From assembly GCA_964427185.1 (NCBI GenBank), contig CAYRSN010000020.1, positions 1 through 23,412 on the forward strand: a stretch of DNA of 23,412 nucleotides. The letters are read 5' to 3'. This DNA is from Sulfurivirga sp964427185. Its GTDB lineage: Bacteria; Pseudomonadota; Gammaproteobacteria; Thiomicrospirales; Thiomicrospiraceae. The notes below the pieces were generated by a model. It was not told the DNA's origin. It saw only the letters and a list, made by a program, of their open reading frames with translations, and did no database searches. Both the position numbers and the translations under genes were made by a program. Numbering within the stretch: position 1 is the first letter of the stretch; the number at the start of each line of letters is the position of its first letter. Below, one piece after another: positions 1 through 7,439 of the stretch.

Positions 1-59
1 GGTATGACAGCTCAAACACCACTTCTGCCGGGTTAGGGTTGGGTTATAAGTTTAAGTGA
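1..59 (+). CDS. Possible 3' end of an outer-membrane beta-barrel protein (partial)
   Basis: The frame beginning at base 3 is open from the window edge and ends with TGA at 57-59. It encodes YDSSNTTSAGLGLGYKFK. Alternating small and hydrophobic residues, with an aromatic close to the end (GLGYKF), are typical of the last strand of OmpA/opacity-type barrels, where the terminal aromatic signals BAM-dependent assembly. Only 18 residues are visible, so the family cannot be fixed. The end overlaps the 3' end of bioD on the other strand by 16 bases. The alternative is chance open frame. Confidence 0.4.
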   Translation, partial: YDSSNTTSAGLGLGYKFK

Positions 60-775
60 TTGGCCACCCAGGCCTGCCAGGTGGCATCAGGCTGTTTATA
101 GGGCATTTGATAGATGGGTGCTTGAATGCATTGTGTTAATAAGGTTGCGGTTTGCGTGTCTTGGGTGTTGTGCAGGTCATTGAGAATCACACCGATGCAG
201 TGCAGGCCATGTTGTTGAATGGCTTCAAGGGTGAGCAGGGTGTGGTTCACGCATCCAAGTTTGAGGCCGACAACCAGCAGCACCGGCAGGCTGAGGTGTT
301 TTGCTAAATCTGCGTTCAGGCTGCCATCTGATCCCATAGGAGAATAAAACCCGCCTGCACCTTCCACCAGTGTCCAGCGGTTTGCTGGCGCATGGCAGGC
401 ACAGAGTAACTGTTCAAGTGGCATGTCGATACCGCAGTTTTGCGCAGCAAGGCTGGGTGCGACAGGTGCTGCAAAGGTATAGCGGGTGACGATTTCGCTG
501 GACTCGCCCGTTTGTTCTGCCAGGATGCGGGTGTCTTCGCTGAGGAGCTTGCCGTTGAAGGTTGAGGTGGCACCGCTGGCGACGGGCTTACGGGCACAGG
601 GCAGAGGGTCTCCCCCTTTTTCGAAAAAAACATTTTTGTCTGATTGAGCGCTTTTTACCTTTCTTTTGTGCGTTATTAAGGCTTGTAAAAGCTGTGCAGA
701 TACCCATGTTTTGCCTACTTCGGTATCGGTGCCGGTGACAAAAATGCCTTTTTGCGGCAGTGCCCAGTCAGTCAT
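44..775 (-). CDS. bioD: Dethiobiotin synthetase with an in-frame insertion
   Basis: ATP-dependent dethiobiotin synthase, which closes the ureido ring of 7,8-diaminopelargonate with CO2 in biotin synthesis (cytoplasm). The P-loop GTDTEVGKT is at residues 15-23, the KPVASG substrate-lysine motif at 63-68, and LVEGAGGFYSPM carries the second conserved glycine loop. The protein is 243 aa, against about 225 for the family. In E. coli BioD as I recall it, about 20 residues separate GKT from KPVASG; here there are 39. The extra stretch is roughly residues 41-61, is rich in K, D, G and F, and is encoded by unusual A/T- and G-run DNA (606-660) resembling the terminator region after speC. The start ATG lies inside the end of purC (8-base overlap), so translation is probably coupled. 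No other bio genes are nearby. Confidence 0.93.
   Translation of the reverse strand: MTDWALPQKGIFVTGTDTEVGKTWVSAQLLQALITHKRKVKSAQSDKNVFFEKGGDPLPCARKPVASGATSTFNGKLLSEDTRILAEQTGESSEIVTRYTFAAPVAPSLAAQNCGIDMPLEQLLCACHAPANRWTLVEGAGGFYSPMGSDGSLNADLAKHLSLPVLLVVGLKLGCVNHTLLTLEAIQQHGLHCIGVILNDLHNTQDTQTATLLTQCIQAPIYQMPYKQPDATWQAWVANHLNL
606..660 (+). repeat. Possible short interspersed repeat, copy 1 (inside bioD)
   Basis: Contains the exact 16-mer GGGTCTCCCCCTTTTT (606-621), then CGAAAAA, ATTTTTGT and GCGCTTTTTA in the same order as the region after speC. It corresponds to the extra ~19 residues of BioD. Confidence 0.4.
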
Positions 776-1661
776 CGGGGTTTTCGATCAGGCGGTCTTT
801 GGCTTCGGTGTACTTTTCAATGGTTTTGCGCACTACTTCTTCCGGCAGCTCTGGTCCGGGAGGGTTTTTATCCCAGTGAATGCTTTCCAGGTAGTCGCGG
901 ATGTACTGCTTGTCGAAGCTTTTAGGATCGGTACCGGACTGATAGGTTTTTGCAGACCAGAAGCGTGAGCTGTCAGGGGTCAGGGCTTCGTCAATCAGAT
1001 AAAGTGTGCCTGCGTCATCCAGCCCGAATTCGAACTTGGTATCGGCAATGATAATGCCGCGTTTTAAGGCGTAGTCTGCGGCTGTTTGGTAAAGGCTGAG
1101 GCTGATGGCACGCACGTGTTCTGCCAGCTCGGCACCGATCAGCTCGACCATTTTCTCAAAGGAGATGTTGATATCATGGTCGCCCACTTCTGCTTTGGTG
1201 GAAGGGGTGAAGATGGGTTCGGGCAGCTTGTCTGCCTTGCGTAGCCCATCGGGGAGCTTGATACCGCAAACCTGGCCGGACTGCTGGTATTCCTTCCAGC
1301 CTGAGCCGATCAGATACCCCCGCACAATGGCTTCAATGGGCAGGGGCTTGAGTTTTTTGACCACCATGGCGCGGCGGCTGATCTGTTTGCGTTCGTCCAC
1401 TGTCAGTTTGGGGATGATATCCAGCTCACGCACCAGATGGTTGGGGATCATGTCTTTTGTTTTATCAAACCAGAACTCAGCCACCTCTGTCAGGATGCGC
1501 CCCTTTCCTGGGATCGGGGTGGGAAGAATCACATCAAAGGCACTGATGCGATCGGTGGTGACAATCAGCATATGCTTGTCATCAATGTCGTAAATATCCC
1601 GCACCTTGCCGCGGGCGATCAGAGGCAGGCTTGTCAGGTGGGTTTCGAAGACGGCATCCAT
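768..1661 (-). CDS. purC: Phosphoribosylaminoimidazole-succinocarboxamide synthase
   Basis: SAICAR synthetase: joins CAIR and aspartate with ATP in de novo purine synthesis. Motifs in order are RGKVRDIYD near the N-terminus, DRISAFDV, PIPGKG, EAIVRGYLIGSGWKEY, GDHDINIS, ADTKFEFG and DEALTPDSSRFW. The length of 297 aa matches the long form found in many bacteria and in yeast, rather than the ~237 aa E. coli form. The ATG directly abuts the stop codon of the psiE-like gene, and a GGAGC ribosome site lies within that gene's last codons. The 3' end overlaps bioD by 8 bases. The three genes are therefore probably one transcript. Confidence 0.97.
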   Translation of the reverse strand: MDAVFETHLTSLPLIARGKVRDIYDIDDKHMLIVTTDRISAFDVILPTPIPGKGRILTEVAEFWFDKTKDMIPNHLVRELDIIPKLTVDERKQISRRAMVVKKLKPLPIEAIVRGYLIGSGWKEYQQSGQVCGIKLPDGLRKADKLPEPIFTPSTKAEVGDHDINISFEKMVELIGAELAEHVRAISLSLYQTAADYALKRGIIIADTKFEFGLDDAGTLYLIDEALTPDSSRFWSAKTYQSGTDPKSFDKQYIRDYLESIHWDKNPPGPELPEEVVRKTIEKYTEAKDRLIENPDD

Positions 1662-2162
1662 TTACAGCTCCTTGTCTGTGTAACGCCCTTTGGCGCGGGT
1701 AAAGGCCATGGGGTGATGGCGGTCGTGGGCTTGCCGCCCGGAAGAGGCTTTTTTACCCCAGGGATCCTGGTGTTCCCGATAAGGGAAACGCAGGCTGCCG
1801 AAGCGCAGTGCCAGCACGGCAATCGCCAACACCAGTATGGTAATGGAAATCAACAGCATGGAGGTGGCATCCAGCTCTTTCATGTCCAGAATCAAAAAAC
1901 GTGCTAAAGCGACGATAGCTATGTAGATGGGCAGTCGAATGGGAAGTTTTCCGGAGTCCAGGTAGATTGCCGTCATGGCCAGCACTTCCAGATAGAGGAA
2001 CAGCATGAGCAAGTCACCCAGCTCCACCTTGTGTTTTTCAATCATGTGGAGAATGTCCGAACCTGCTGCATACACGGTTGCCACGGCGATGATAAACAGC
2101 CCGATTATTTCCAGAAAGTGAATGGCACGTTTGCCTGTTTCGGCAGCTTTGAGCATCGACAT
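1662..2162 (-). CDS. psiE: PsiE-family phosphate-starvation-inducible membrane protein
   Basis: Small inner-membrane protein resembling E. coli PsiE, whose role is unknown beyond induction under phosphate starvation. It is 166 aa with four predicted membrane segments, at about 16-33, 49-67, 77-93 and 100-119. The family-like stretches are the E-V-L-A segment followed by a short charged loop and LPIRLPIYIAIVALARFLILD. After residue 120 there is a hydrophilic, basic tail of about 45 residues, longer than I recall for E. coli PsiE (136 aa). A second ATG two codons in (MLKAAE) is an equally possible start. First gene of the psiE-purC-bioD unit and divergent from rpe. I see no recognisable Pho box in the 62-base gap. 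Confidence 0.78.
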   Translation of the reverse strand: MSMLKAAETGKRAIHFLEIIGLFIIAVATVYAAGSDILHMIEKHKVELGDLLMLFLYLEVLAMTAIYLDSGKLPIRLPIYIAIVALARFLILDMKELDATSMLLISITILVLAIAVLALRFGSLRFPYREHQDPWGKKASSGRQAHDRHHPMAFTRAKGRYTDKEL

Positions 2163-2178
2163 ATTGATTTGCGTCCCG

Positions 2179-2187
2179 TGGTAAAAT
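2179..2187 (+). promoter_or_regulatory. Candidate extended -10 promoter for rpe
   Basis: TGGTAAAAT is a TGn extended -10 followed by a close match to TATAAT, 38 bases upstream of the rpe ATG in a short divergent gap. No good -35 is placed at 16-18 bases, which extended -10 promoters tolerate. Confidence 0.35.
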
Positions 2188-2224
2188 GCAAAGCGAACAT
2201 TTTAAATCAAAAGGAACGGAACCC

Positions 2225-2932
2225 ATGGCGAAAAAAGAAAATTGGATTGCGCCCTCTATCCTGTCGGCAGATTTTGCACAGCTGGGGCAGGATGTGAAAG
2301 ATGTTTTGAACGCGGGCGCGGATGTGGTGCACTTTGATGTGATGGATAACCACTATGTGCCAAACCTGACCATCGGGCCGCTGGTGTGTGAATCGCTGGC
2401 AAACTATATGAGCCGGGAAGGGCTGAAAGCGCCGATCGATGTGCACCTGATGGTGAAGCCTGTAGATCGTATTATTCCGGGTTTTGCCAATGCAGGAGCA
2501 GATTACATCACCTTTCACCCGGAAGCCTCCGAGCATATTGACCGCTCCTTGCAGCTGATCCGCGACAGTGGCTGTAAGGCGGGGCTGGTGTTTAATCCGG
2601 CAACATCACTGGATTATCTGGATTATGTGATGGATAAGATCGATATGATTTTGATTATGTCGGTTAACCCCGGGTTCGGCGGGCAGAGCTTTATTCCTGC
2701 AGCGTTGCGCAAGCTGAAAGAGGCGCGCCGGCGTATTGATGAGAGCGGTTATGACATCCGCTTGGAAATTGACGGCGGTGTAAAAGTAGAAAACATCGCC
2801 GAATTGGCGGCAGCCGGGTGTGATACCTTTGTTTCCGGCTCTGGCATCTTTGGCAAAGCCAACCCGAATGATCCAAACCGGTTTGATACGGTGATTGCGC
2901 AGATGCGTGAAGCACTGGCGCAGGCCTCTTAA
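2225..2932 (+). CDS. rpe: Ribulose-phosphate 3-epimerase
   Basis: Interconverts ribulose-5-P and xylulose-5-P in the pentose phosphate pathway and Calvin cycle. A (beta/alpha)8 barrel protein with IAPSILSADFAQLG at the N-terminus, HFDVMDNHYVPN (His36, Asp38), IDVHLMV (His74), VNPGFGGQSF and LEIDGGV (Asp181), giving the expected metal and acid/base residues. The ATG at 2225 is chosen because MAKKENWIAPSILSAD aligns with the family's N-terminus and AAGGAA sits 8 bases upstream; an in-frame ATG at 2186 would add an atypical 13-residue extension. The length is 235 aa. It is followed directly by an intrinsic terminator, and gph is next on the same strand. Confidence 0.96.
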   Translation: MAKKENWIAPSILSADFAQLGQDVKDVLNAGADVVHFDVMDNHYVPNLTIGPLVCESLANYMSREGLKAPIDVHLMVKPVDRIIPGFANAGADYITFHPEASEHIDRSLQLIRDSGCKAGLVFNPATSLDYLDYVMDKIDMILIMSVNPGFGGQSFIPAALRKLKEARRRIDESGYDIRLEIDGGVKVENIAELAAAGCDTFVSGSGIFGKANPNDPNRFDTVIAQMREALAQAS

Positions 2933-2953
2933 ACTGGTGGTTCCAGGCTGTAT

Positions 2954-2980
2954 GCGCCCCGCATCAGCGGGGCGCTTTTT
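2954..2980 (+). terminator. Intrinsic terminator between rpe and gph
   Basis: Perfect 9-bp stem GCGCCCCGC / GCGGGGCGC with an ATCA loop, followed by TTTTT. It ends 14 bases before the gph ATG, leaving room only for the ribosome site, so gph-trp expression must come from read-through or from a promoter inside rpe. Confidence 0.85.
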
Positions 2981-2994
2981 ATGCGAGGATATCC

Positions 2995-3681
2995 ATGAAA
3001 AAATTGCGCCCCGATTTTATTCTGATCGACCTGGACGGCACACTGATCGACTCTGTGCCGGATCTGGCTTACTGTGTAGACGAGATGATGAAGCAGCTGG
3101 GTATGCCCGTGCGCGGTGAGGCTGCAGTGCGCAACTGGGTCGGTAACGGTGTCGAGCGTTTGGTGCGCCGCGCGCTGGTCAATGCCATAGAGGGTGAGCC
3201 GGATGAGGCGCTGTTTGAAAAAGCCTATCCAGTGTTTCTGGCACTGTATAAAGAAAATACCGCCCAGCGCTCCAAAGTGTATCCCGGTGTGAAAGAGGGG
3301 TTGAAGTGGCTGCGGCAGCAAGGTTATCGTTTGGGGTGTGTCACCAATAAGGCCGAGGCCTTTACCTTGCCCTTGCTGGAAGAAAAAGGGTTGCGGCCAT
3401 ATTTTGAGGTGGTGGTCAGCGGTGATACCTGTGCCAAGAAAAAGCCTGATCCTGAGCCGCTGCTGTATGCGGCTGCACAGATGCAGGTGACACCGGATCA
3501 TGCTTTAATGATTGGAGATTCTAAATCCGATGTAAAAGCTGCACGTGCGGCAGGGTTTCATATCTTCTGTGTGCCTTATGGTTATAACCATGGTGAAGAT
3601 ATTCGCCAATACAACCCTGATGTGGTGATTGACAGCTTTAAAGCGCTGCCGGATTATTTGAAAGCAAAAGATGAGGCCTGA
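2995..3681 (+). CDS. gph: Phosphoglycolate phosphatase (HAD family)
   Basis: Haloacid-dehalogenase phosphatase that removes phosphate from 2-phosphoglycolate, the product of RuBisCO oxygenation or DNA repair. All four HAD motifs are visible: DLDGTLIDS (nucleophile Asp12, acid Asp14), VTNK, the motif III lysine in KKKPDPEPLL, and GDSKSD with its acidic pair. The length of 228 aa is normal for Gph. The GAGGAT ribosome site is well placed. Its TGA shares one base with the trpE ATG (TGATG), a typical coupling. The rpe-gph-trpE order is common in gammaproteobacteria, which favours Gph over other HAD phosphatases. Confidence 0.92.
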   Translation: MKKLRPDFILIDLDGTLIDSVPDLAYCVDEMMKQLGMPVRGEAAVRNWVGNGVERLVRRALVNAIEGEPDEALFEKAYPVFLALYKENTAQRSKVYPGVKEGLKWLRQQGYRLGCVTNKAEAFTLPLLEEKGLRPYFEVVVSGDTCAKKKPDPEPLLYAAAQMQVTPDHALMIGDSKSDVKAARAAGFHIFCVPYGYNHGEDIRQYNPDVVIDSFKALPDYLKAKDEA

Positions 3682-5165
3682 TGCGCATGGATGCCCCTGA
3701 GTTCTACGCCCTGAAAGAGCATTACAACTGTGTGCCGCTGGTGCGCACCGTACTGTCTGACTTTGATACCCCTTTGTCCGTATGGCATAAGCTGGTGGAT
3801 GCCCCTTATGCTTATCTGCTGGAATCAGTACAGGGGGGTGAAAAGTGGGGGCGTTATTCCATTATTGGCCTGCCTGCCCAGGCGAGAGTGGAGATACGGG
3901 GGTATCAGGTCACAGTGCATGAAGCGGAGCATAGCGAATGTTTTACGGTAGAGGATCCGCTGGCCTGGGTTGAGCAGTATCGTCAGCGTTACAAGGTGCC
4001 TGTGCTGGAGGGGATGCCCCGTTTTCATGGTGGGCTGGTGGGGTATTTCGGTTACGATACCGTGCGGCTGATTGAGCCGCGTCTGGCCAAAACCGCCCCC
4101 AAAAATGATCCGCTTGGAACACCGGATATCCTGCTGATGCGCTCGGAAGAGGTGGTGGTGTTTGATAACCTTTCCGGGCAGGTGCATGTGATTGTCCATG
4201 CGGATCCTAACCTCTCGGGTAGCTATGAAGCGGCGCAACAACGCTTGGATGATTTACAGCAGAAACTGCGTCAGCCCCTGCAGGTTCCCCAGGATGCACC
4301 ACTGAAAATGGCGTTGGATGAATCTCAATTTGAGTCCAGCTTTGGCGAGCAGTCCTTTAAGCAGGCGGTGGAAAGGATCAAAGACTATATCCTTGCCGGG
4401 GATGTGATGCAGGTGGTTATCTCCCAGCGGCTCAGTGTGCCTTTTGATCAGGCACATGCCATGGATCTGTATCGCGCGCTGCGCCACCTGAACCCGTCTC
4501 CCTATATGTATTATCTGGATCTGGAAGATCATCAGGTCGTGGGTTCTTCGCCGGAGATTCTGGTGCGTGTGGAAGAGGGTGAAGTCACCGTGCGTCCCAT
4601 TGCCGGCACCCGCAAGCGTGGTAAAACGCCCGAGCAGGACAGGGCGTTGGAGCAGGAGCTGCTCAATGATCCGAAAGAGCGTGCAGAGCACCTGATGCTG
4701 ATTGATCTGGGGCGTAATGATGTGGGGCGTATCAGTGAAATGGGCAGTGTGCAGCTGACTGATGAGATGGTTATTGAGCGCTACTCTCACGTCATGCATA
4801 TCGTTTCCAATGTGGTGGGCAGGCTTAAGTCGGGCATGAACGCCATGGATGTGCTGAAAGCCACATTTCCCGCTGGCACTGTTTCCGGCGCGCCGAAAAT
4901 CCGCGCCATGGAAATCATCGATGAGCTGGAGCCGGTGCGTCGTGGTATCTATGCGGGTGCGGTGGGCTATCTGGGCTGGCAGGGGAATATGGACACCGCC
5001 ATTGCTATTCGCACGGCGGTGCTGAAAGATAACCGCCTCAATGTGCAGGCGGGTGCAGGGGTGGTGGCCGACTCCATTCCTGAGCTGGAGTGGAAAGAGA
5101 CCATGAACAAGGCGCGCGCGCTATTTAAGGCGGCGGAGTTTGTCAGCCGGGGGCTCAGATCATGA
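3681..5165 (+). CDS. trpE: Anthranilate synthase component I
   Basis: Converts chorismate and ammonia (or glutamine with TrpG) to anthranilate, the first step of tryptophan synthesis. The N-terminal LLESVQGGEKWGRYSIIG (from about residue 46) matches the tryptophan feedback site. The C-terminal chorismate-binding domain carries SPYMYYLD, IAGTRKRGKT, DLGRNDVGR, TFPAGTVSGAPKIRAMEII and RRGIYAGAVGYLG. The full length is 494 aa. Two starts are possible, ATG 3681 and ATG 3687; GAGG at 3673-3676 is 4 and 10 bases from them. The stop overlaps the next gene as ATGA. Because gph overlaps its start, there is no room for a classical trp leader peptide. Confidence 0.97.
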   Translation: MRMDAPEFYALKEHYNCVPLVRTVLSDFDTPLSVWHKLVDAPYAYLLESVQGGEKWGRYSIIGLPAQARVEIRGYQVTVHEAEHSECFTVEDPLAWVEQYRQRYKVPVLEGMPRFHGGLVGYFGYDTVRLIEPRLAKTAPKNDPLGTPDILLMRSEEVVVFDNLSGQVHVIVHADPNLSGSYEAAQQRLDDLQQKLRQPLQVPQDAPLKMALDESQFESSFGEQSFKQAVERIKDYILAGDVMQVVISQRLSVPFDQAHAMDLYRALRHLNPSPYMYYLDLEDHQVVGSSPEILVRVEEGEVTVRPIAGTRKRGKTPEQDRALEQELLNDPKERAEHLMLIDLGRNDVGRISEMGSVQLTDEMVIERYSHVMHIVSNVVGRLKSGMNAMDVLKATFPAGTVSGAPKIRAMEIIDELEPVRRGIYAGAVGYLGWQGNMDTAIAIRTAVLKDNRLNVQAGAGVVADSIPELEWKETMNKARALFKAAEFVSRGLRS

Positions 5166-5836
5166 AGCTGTTTTTGCGTTATCAGTTATCAGGAACGGTA
5201 CTGGTTAGTTGGTGGCTTTTGTTTTTGTATTATGCTGATAAGAGTAAGTTTTGTGAGATACAGGAGTTTATCCTCAGTAAAAATATTTTAGGTGTTGTGT
5301 TCGGCGCGCTAGCTTTATACCCTTTAGGTGCCTTTGTGCATCAGGTGTCAGTTTTATTGAAAAACTACCTTATCGGAAGGTATTTTTTTGAAAGTTTTAA
5401 TGACTTTCCTCATGTGGAAGTAAAAGTAGTGCTGAATAATGGGAAAAGGAAGCTTGATTTTGATAGGTGCAAGTTTTTGTTTGAAAAGCTCAGTGACCTT
5501 AACTCTTTTTTTTATGTGCGTTATGACATGGGGTTTGTTGCGCCTTTGATGGCATTTTTAGGTACGATTATTTTTGTTGAAGTGCCTAGTTTTGATTTGG
5601 TGTGGGTTGTCATATTGCTGGTGTGGTCAGCAGGGCTTTTGATCTATATGGGCAGGTTGGCTCAAGAGAGAGAGTTTCTTCAGGCTGCTTTAATGAGAAA
5701 GTATGTAAGTAAAAACTATGCAAGGCGCATAGGTGAAAGTGAGGAGAAGAAAGATAAAGTGTACTCTCCATTTTATTTTTATGCACTTCATGCATTTGTA
5801 GTACTTTTTATGGTGTGTTTGCCATGGTTTTCATGA
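5162..5836 (+). CDS. Unknown AT-rich membrane protein inside the trp operon
   Basis: I do not recognise this 224-aa protein. Five hydrophobic segments are visible, at about residues 8-24, 42-60, 122-140, 145-163 and 204-222, so it is probably an inner-membrane protein. Two hydrophilic parts are rich in Lys, Asp and aromatics (about 68-118 and 164-203), and the second, with RLAQEREFLQAALMRKY, looks helical. A hand count of 5161-5520 gives about 36% GC, far below trpE and trpG, and the codon choice is A/T-ending, which suggests recent acquisition. It overlaps trpE by ATGA at its start. Its TGA overlaps an in-frame trpG ATG (5833) in the same way, so trp translation continues through it. No ribosome site stands out. 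No catalytic motif is visible and no function is proposed. Confidence 0.8.
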   Translation: MKLFLRYQLSGTVLVSWWLLFLYYADKSKFCEIQEFILSKNILGVVFGALALYPLGAFVHQVSVLLKNYLIGRYFFESFNDFPHVEVKVVLNNGKRKLDFDRCKFLFEKLSDLNSFFYVRYDMGFVAPLMAFLGTIIFVEVPSFDLVWVVILLVWSAGLLIYMGRLAQEREFLQAALMRKYVSKNYARRIGESEEKKDKVYSPFYFYALHAFVVLFMVCLPWFS

Positions 5837-6408
5837 TCGATAACTATGACTCCTTTACCTATAACCTGGTGCAGTATTTTGGTGAGCTGGGGCAGGAGGT
5901 GGTAGTGCATCGCAATGATGAGATTTCACTTGAAGAGATTGCCCGCCTGAAGCCGGATTATCTGGTGATTTCGCCCGGCCCCTGTACGCCGAACGAGGCA
6001 GGCATTTCCGTGGCAGCCATCCGTCGCTTTGCAGGTGAAATCCCCATTTTGGGCGTGTGCCTGGGGCATCAGGCTATCGGGCAGGCTTTTGGCGGCAAGG
6101 TTGTGCGGGCAAAAGAGGTGATGCACGGCAAAACCTCCCCCGTCTTTCATAAGGATAAGGGTGTGTTTAAAGGGGTGAGCAACCCCGTAACCGTCACCCG
6201 TTACCATTCACTTGTGATTGAGCAAGCGAGCCTGCCGGATGAATTGGAAATTACCGCCTGGACACAGAATGATCGGGGTGAGTTTGATGAAATCATGGGC
6301 GTGCGCCACAAAACCTTGCCGGTTGAAGGGGTGCAGTTTCACCCTGAGTCTATTCTGACGGAAGCGGGGCATAAGATGCTGAGTAATTTTCTGGAGAAAA
6401 AATCATGA
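5824..6408 (+). CDS. trpG: Anthranilate synthase component II (glutamine amidotransferase)
   Basis: Class I glutaminase that supplies ammonia to TrpE; in many bacteria it also serves PabB. MIDNYDSFTYNLVQYFGELG leads the protein, followed by SPGPCTPNEAG, GVCLGHQAIGQAFGG with nucleophile Cys79, and QFHPES with His173 and Glu175, completing the triad. The start at 5824 gives MVFMIDNYDSF, parallel to the usual MLLMIDNYDSF. ATG 5833, which makes an ATGA overlap with the unknown gene, is a real alternative, and ATG 5815 seems too long. The length is 194 aa. Its own end overlaps trpD as ATGA. Confidence 0.95.
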   Translation: MVFMIDNYDSFTYNLVQYFGELGQEVVVHRNDEISLEEIARLKPDYLVISPGPCTPNEAGISVAAIRRFAGEIPILGVCLGHQAIGQAFGGKVVRAKEVMHGKTSPVFHKDKGVFKGVSNPVTVTRYHSLVIEQASLPDELEITAWTQNDRGEFDEIMGVRHKTLPVEGVQFHPESILTEAGHKMLSNFLEKKS

Positions 6409-7439
6409 ATACAATCCAAAGCCTCCTTGCGCAGCTGATAGAGCATAAAGATCTTTCCAAGGCGGAGATGGCCGCGCTTATGCAGTCGATCATGCAAGGA
6501 GAGGCAACGGATGCCCAGATTGGTGCGGTTTTAGTCGCACTGCGCATGAAAGGAGAAACCCCGCAGGAAATTGCCTCGGCGGCGGAGGTGATGCGCGCCT
6601 TATCCACCAAGGTGCCGATTCAGGATAAAACGGCATTGGTCGATACCTGCGGCACTGGTGGAGATGGCGCCAATACGTTTAATATTTCCACAGCGGTGGC
6701 ATTTGTGGCGGCAGCGGGCGGGGCAAAAGTCGCCAAACACGGCAACCGCTCCGTTTCCAGTAAAACCGGCAGTGCCGATGTGCTGGAGGCGGCAGGGGTT
6801 AACCTGAACCTGACACCCGAGCAGGTGGCGCAGTGTGTGGAGGAAATTGGCGTGGGCTTTATGTTTGCGCCCAAGCATCATGGTGCCATGAAGCATGTCA
6901 TCGGCCCACGCAAAGCGCTTGGCGTGCGCACGATTTTTAATCTGCTTGGCCCGCTGACCAACCCAGCCGGCGCGCCCAATCAAGTATTGGGTGTTTATGA
7001 TGAAAATCTGTGTGATGTGTTTGCCCAAGTATTGGAGCAGCTCGGCAGTCGGCATGTAATGGTGGTGCATGCTGACGATGGGTTGGATGAAATCAGTATT
7101 GCCAGCCCCACCCGTGTGAGTGAGCTGAAAGAGGGCGAAATCAAGCCTTGGTGGATTGACCCGGCTGAATTTGAGGCCGCACATGACACGCTTGAGCCTT
7201 TAAAAGTCAATAGCGCGGAAGAAAGCCTTACCATGATTCAAAGCGCTTTTGCCGGTGAGCCAGGACCTCATGCAGATATTATCGCTTTAAATGCGGGAGC
7301 CGCACTTTATGTGGCAGGTATTGCAAAAACCTATGCTGAAGGCGTGGCGCAGGCCAAATCAATTCTGAAATCCGGTGCCGCTCAACAGAAGCTGGATGCG
7401 CTTGTGGCAAAAACTAATGAGTTTAAAACACATGCATGA
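6405..7439 (+). CDS. trpD: Anthranilate phosphoribosyltransferase
   Basis: Transfers phosphoribose from PRPP to anthranilate. Key sites are CGTGGDG at 82-88 (PRPP pyrophosphate loop), NISTA, KHGNRSVSSKTGSAD at 111-125, and the anthranilate-side segment FAPKHHGAMKHVIGPRKALGVRTIFN followed by LLGPLTNP. The length of 344 aa is normal. The start overlaps the trpG stop (ATGA) and the end overlaps trpC by 8 bases, so the three genes are tightly coupled. It is not fused to TrpG as in E. coli. Confidence 0.97.
   Translation: MNTIQSLLAQLIEHKDLSKAEMAALMQSIMQGEATDAQIGAVLVALRMKGETPQEIASAAEVMRALSTKVPIQDKTALVDTCGTGGDGANTFNISTAVAFVAAAGGAKVAKHGNRSVSSKTGSADVLEAAGVNLNLTPEQVAQCVEEIGVGFMFAPKHHGAMKHVIGPRKALGVRTIFNLLGPLTNPAGAPNQVLGVYDENLCDVFAQVLEQLGSRHVMVVHADDGLDEISIASPTRVSELKEGEIKPWWIDPAEFEAAHDTLEPLKVNSAEESLTMIQSAFAGEPGPHADIIALNAGAALYVAGIAKTYAEGVAQAKSILKSGAAQQKLDALVAKTNEFKTHA

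Noticed and set aside
3600..3700. Classical trp leader peptide/attenuator before trpE
   Set aside because: gph overlaps the trpE start and no run of Trp codons with a following terminator is present.
4254..4799. Open frame antisense to trpE
   Set aside because: It lies wholly within the conserved chorismate-binding domain of trpE and encodes a His/Gln/Leu-rich product with no recognisable motif.
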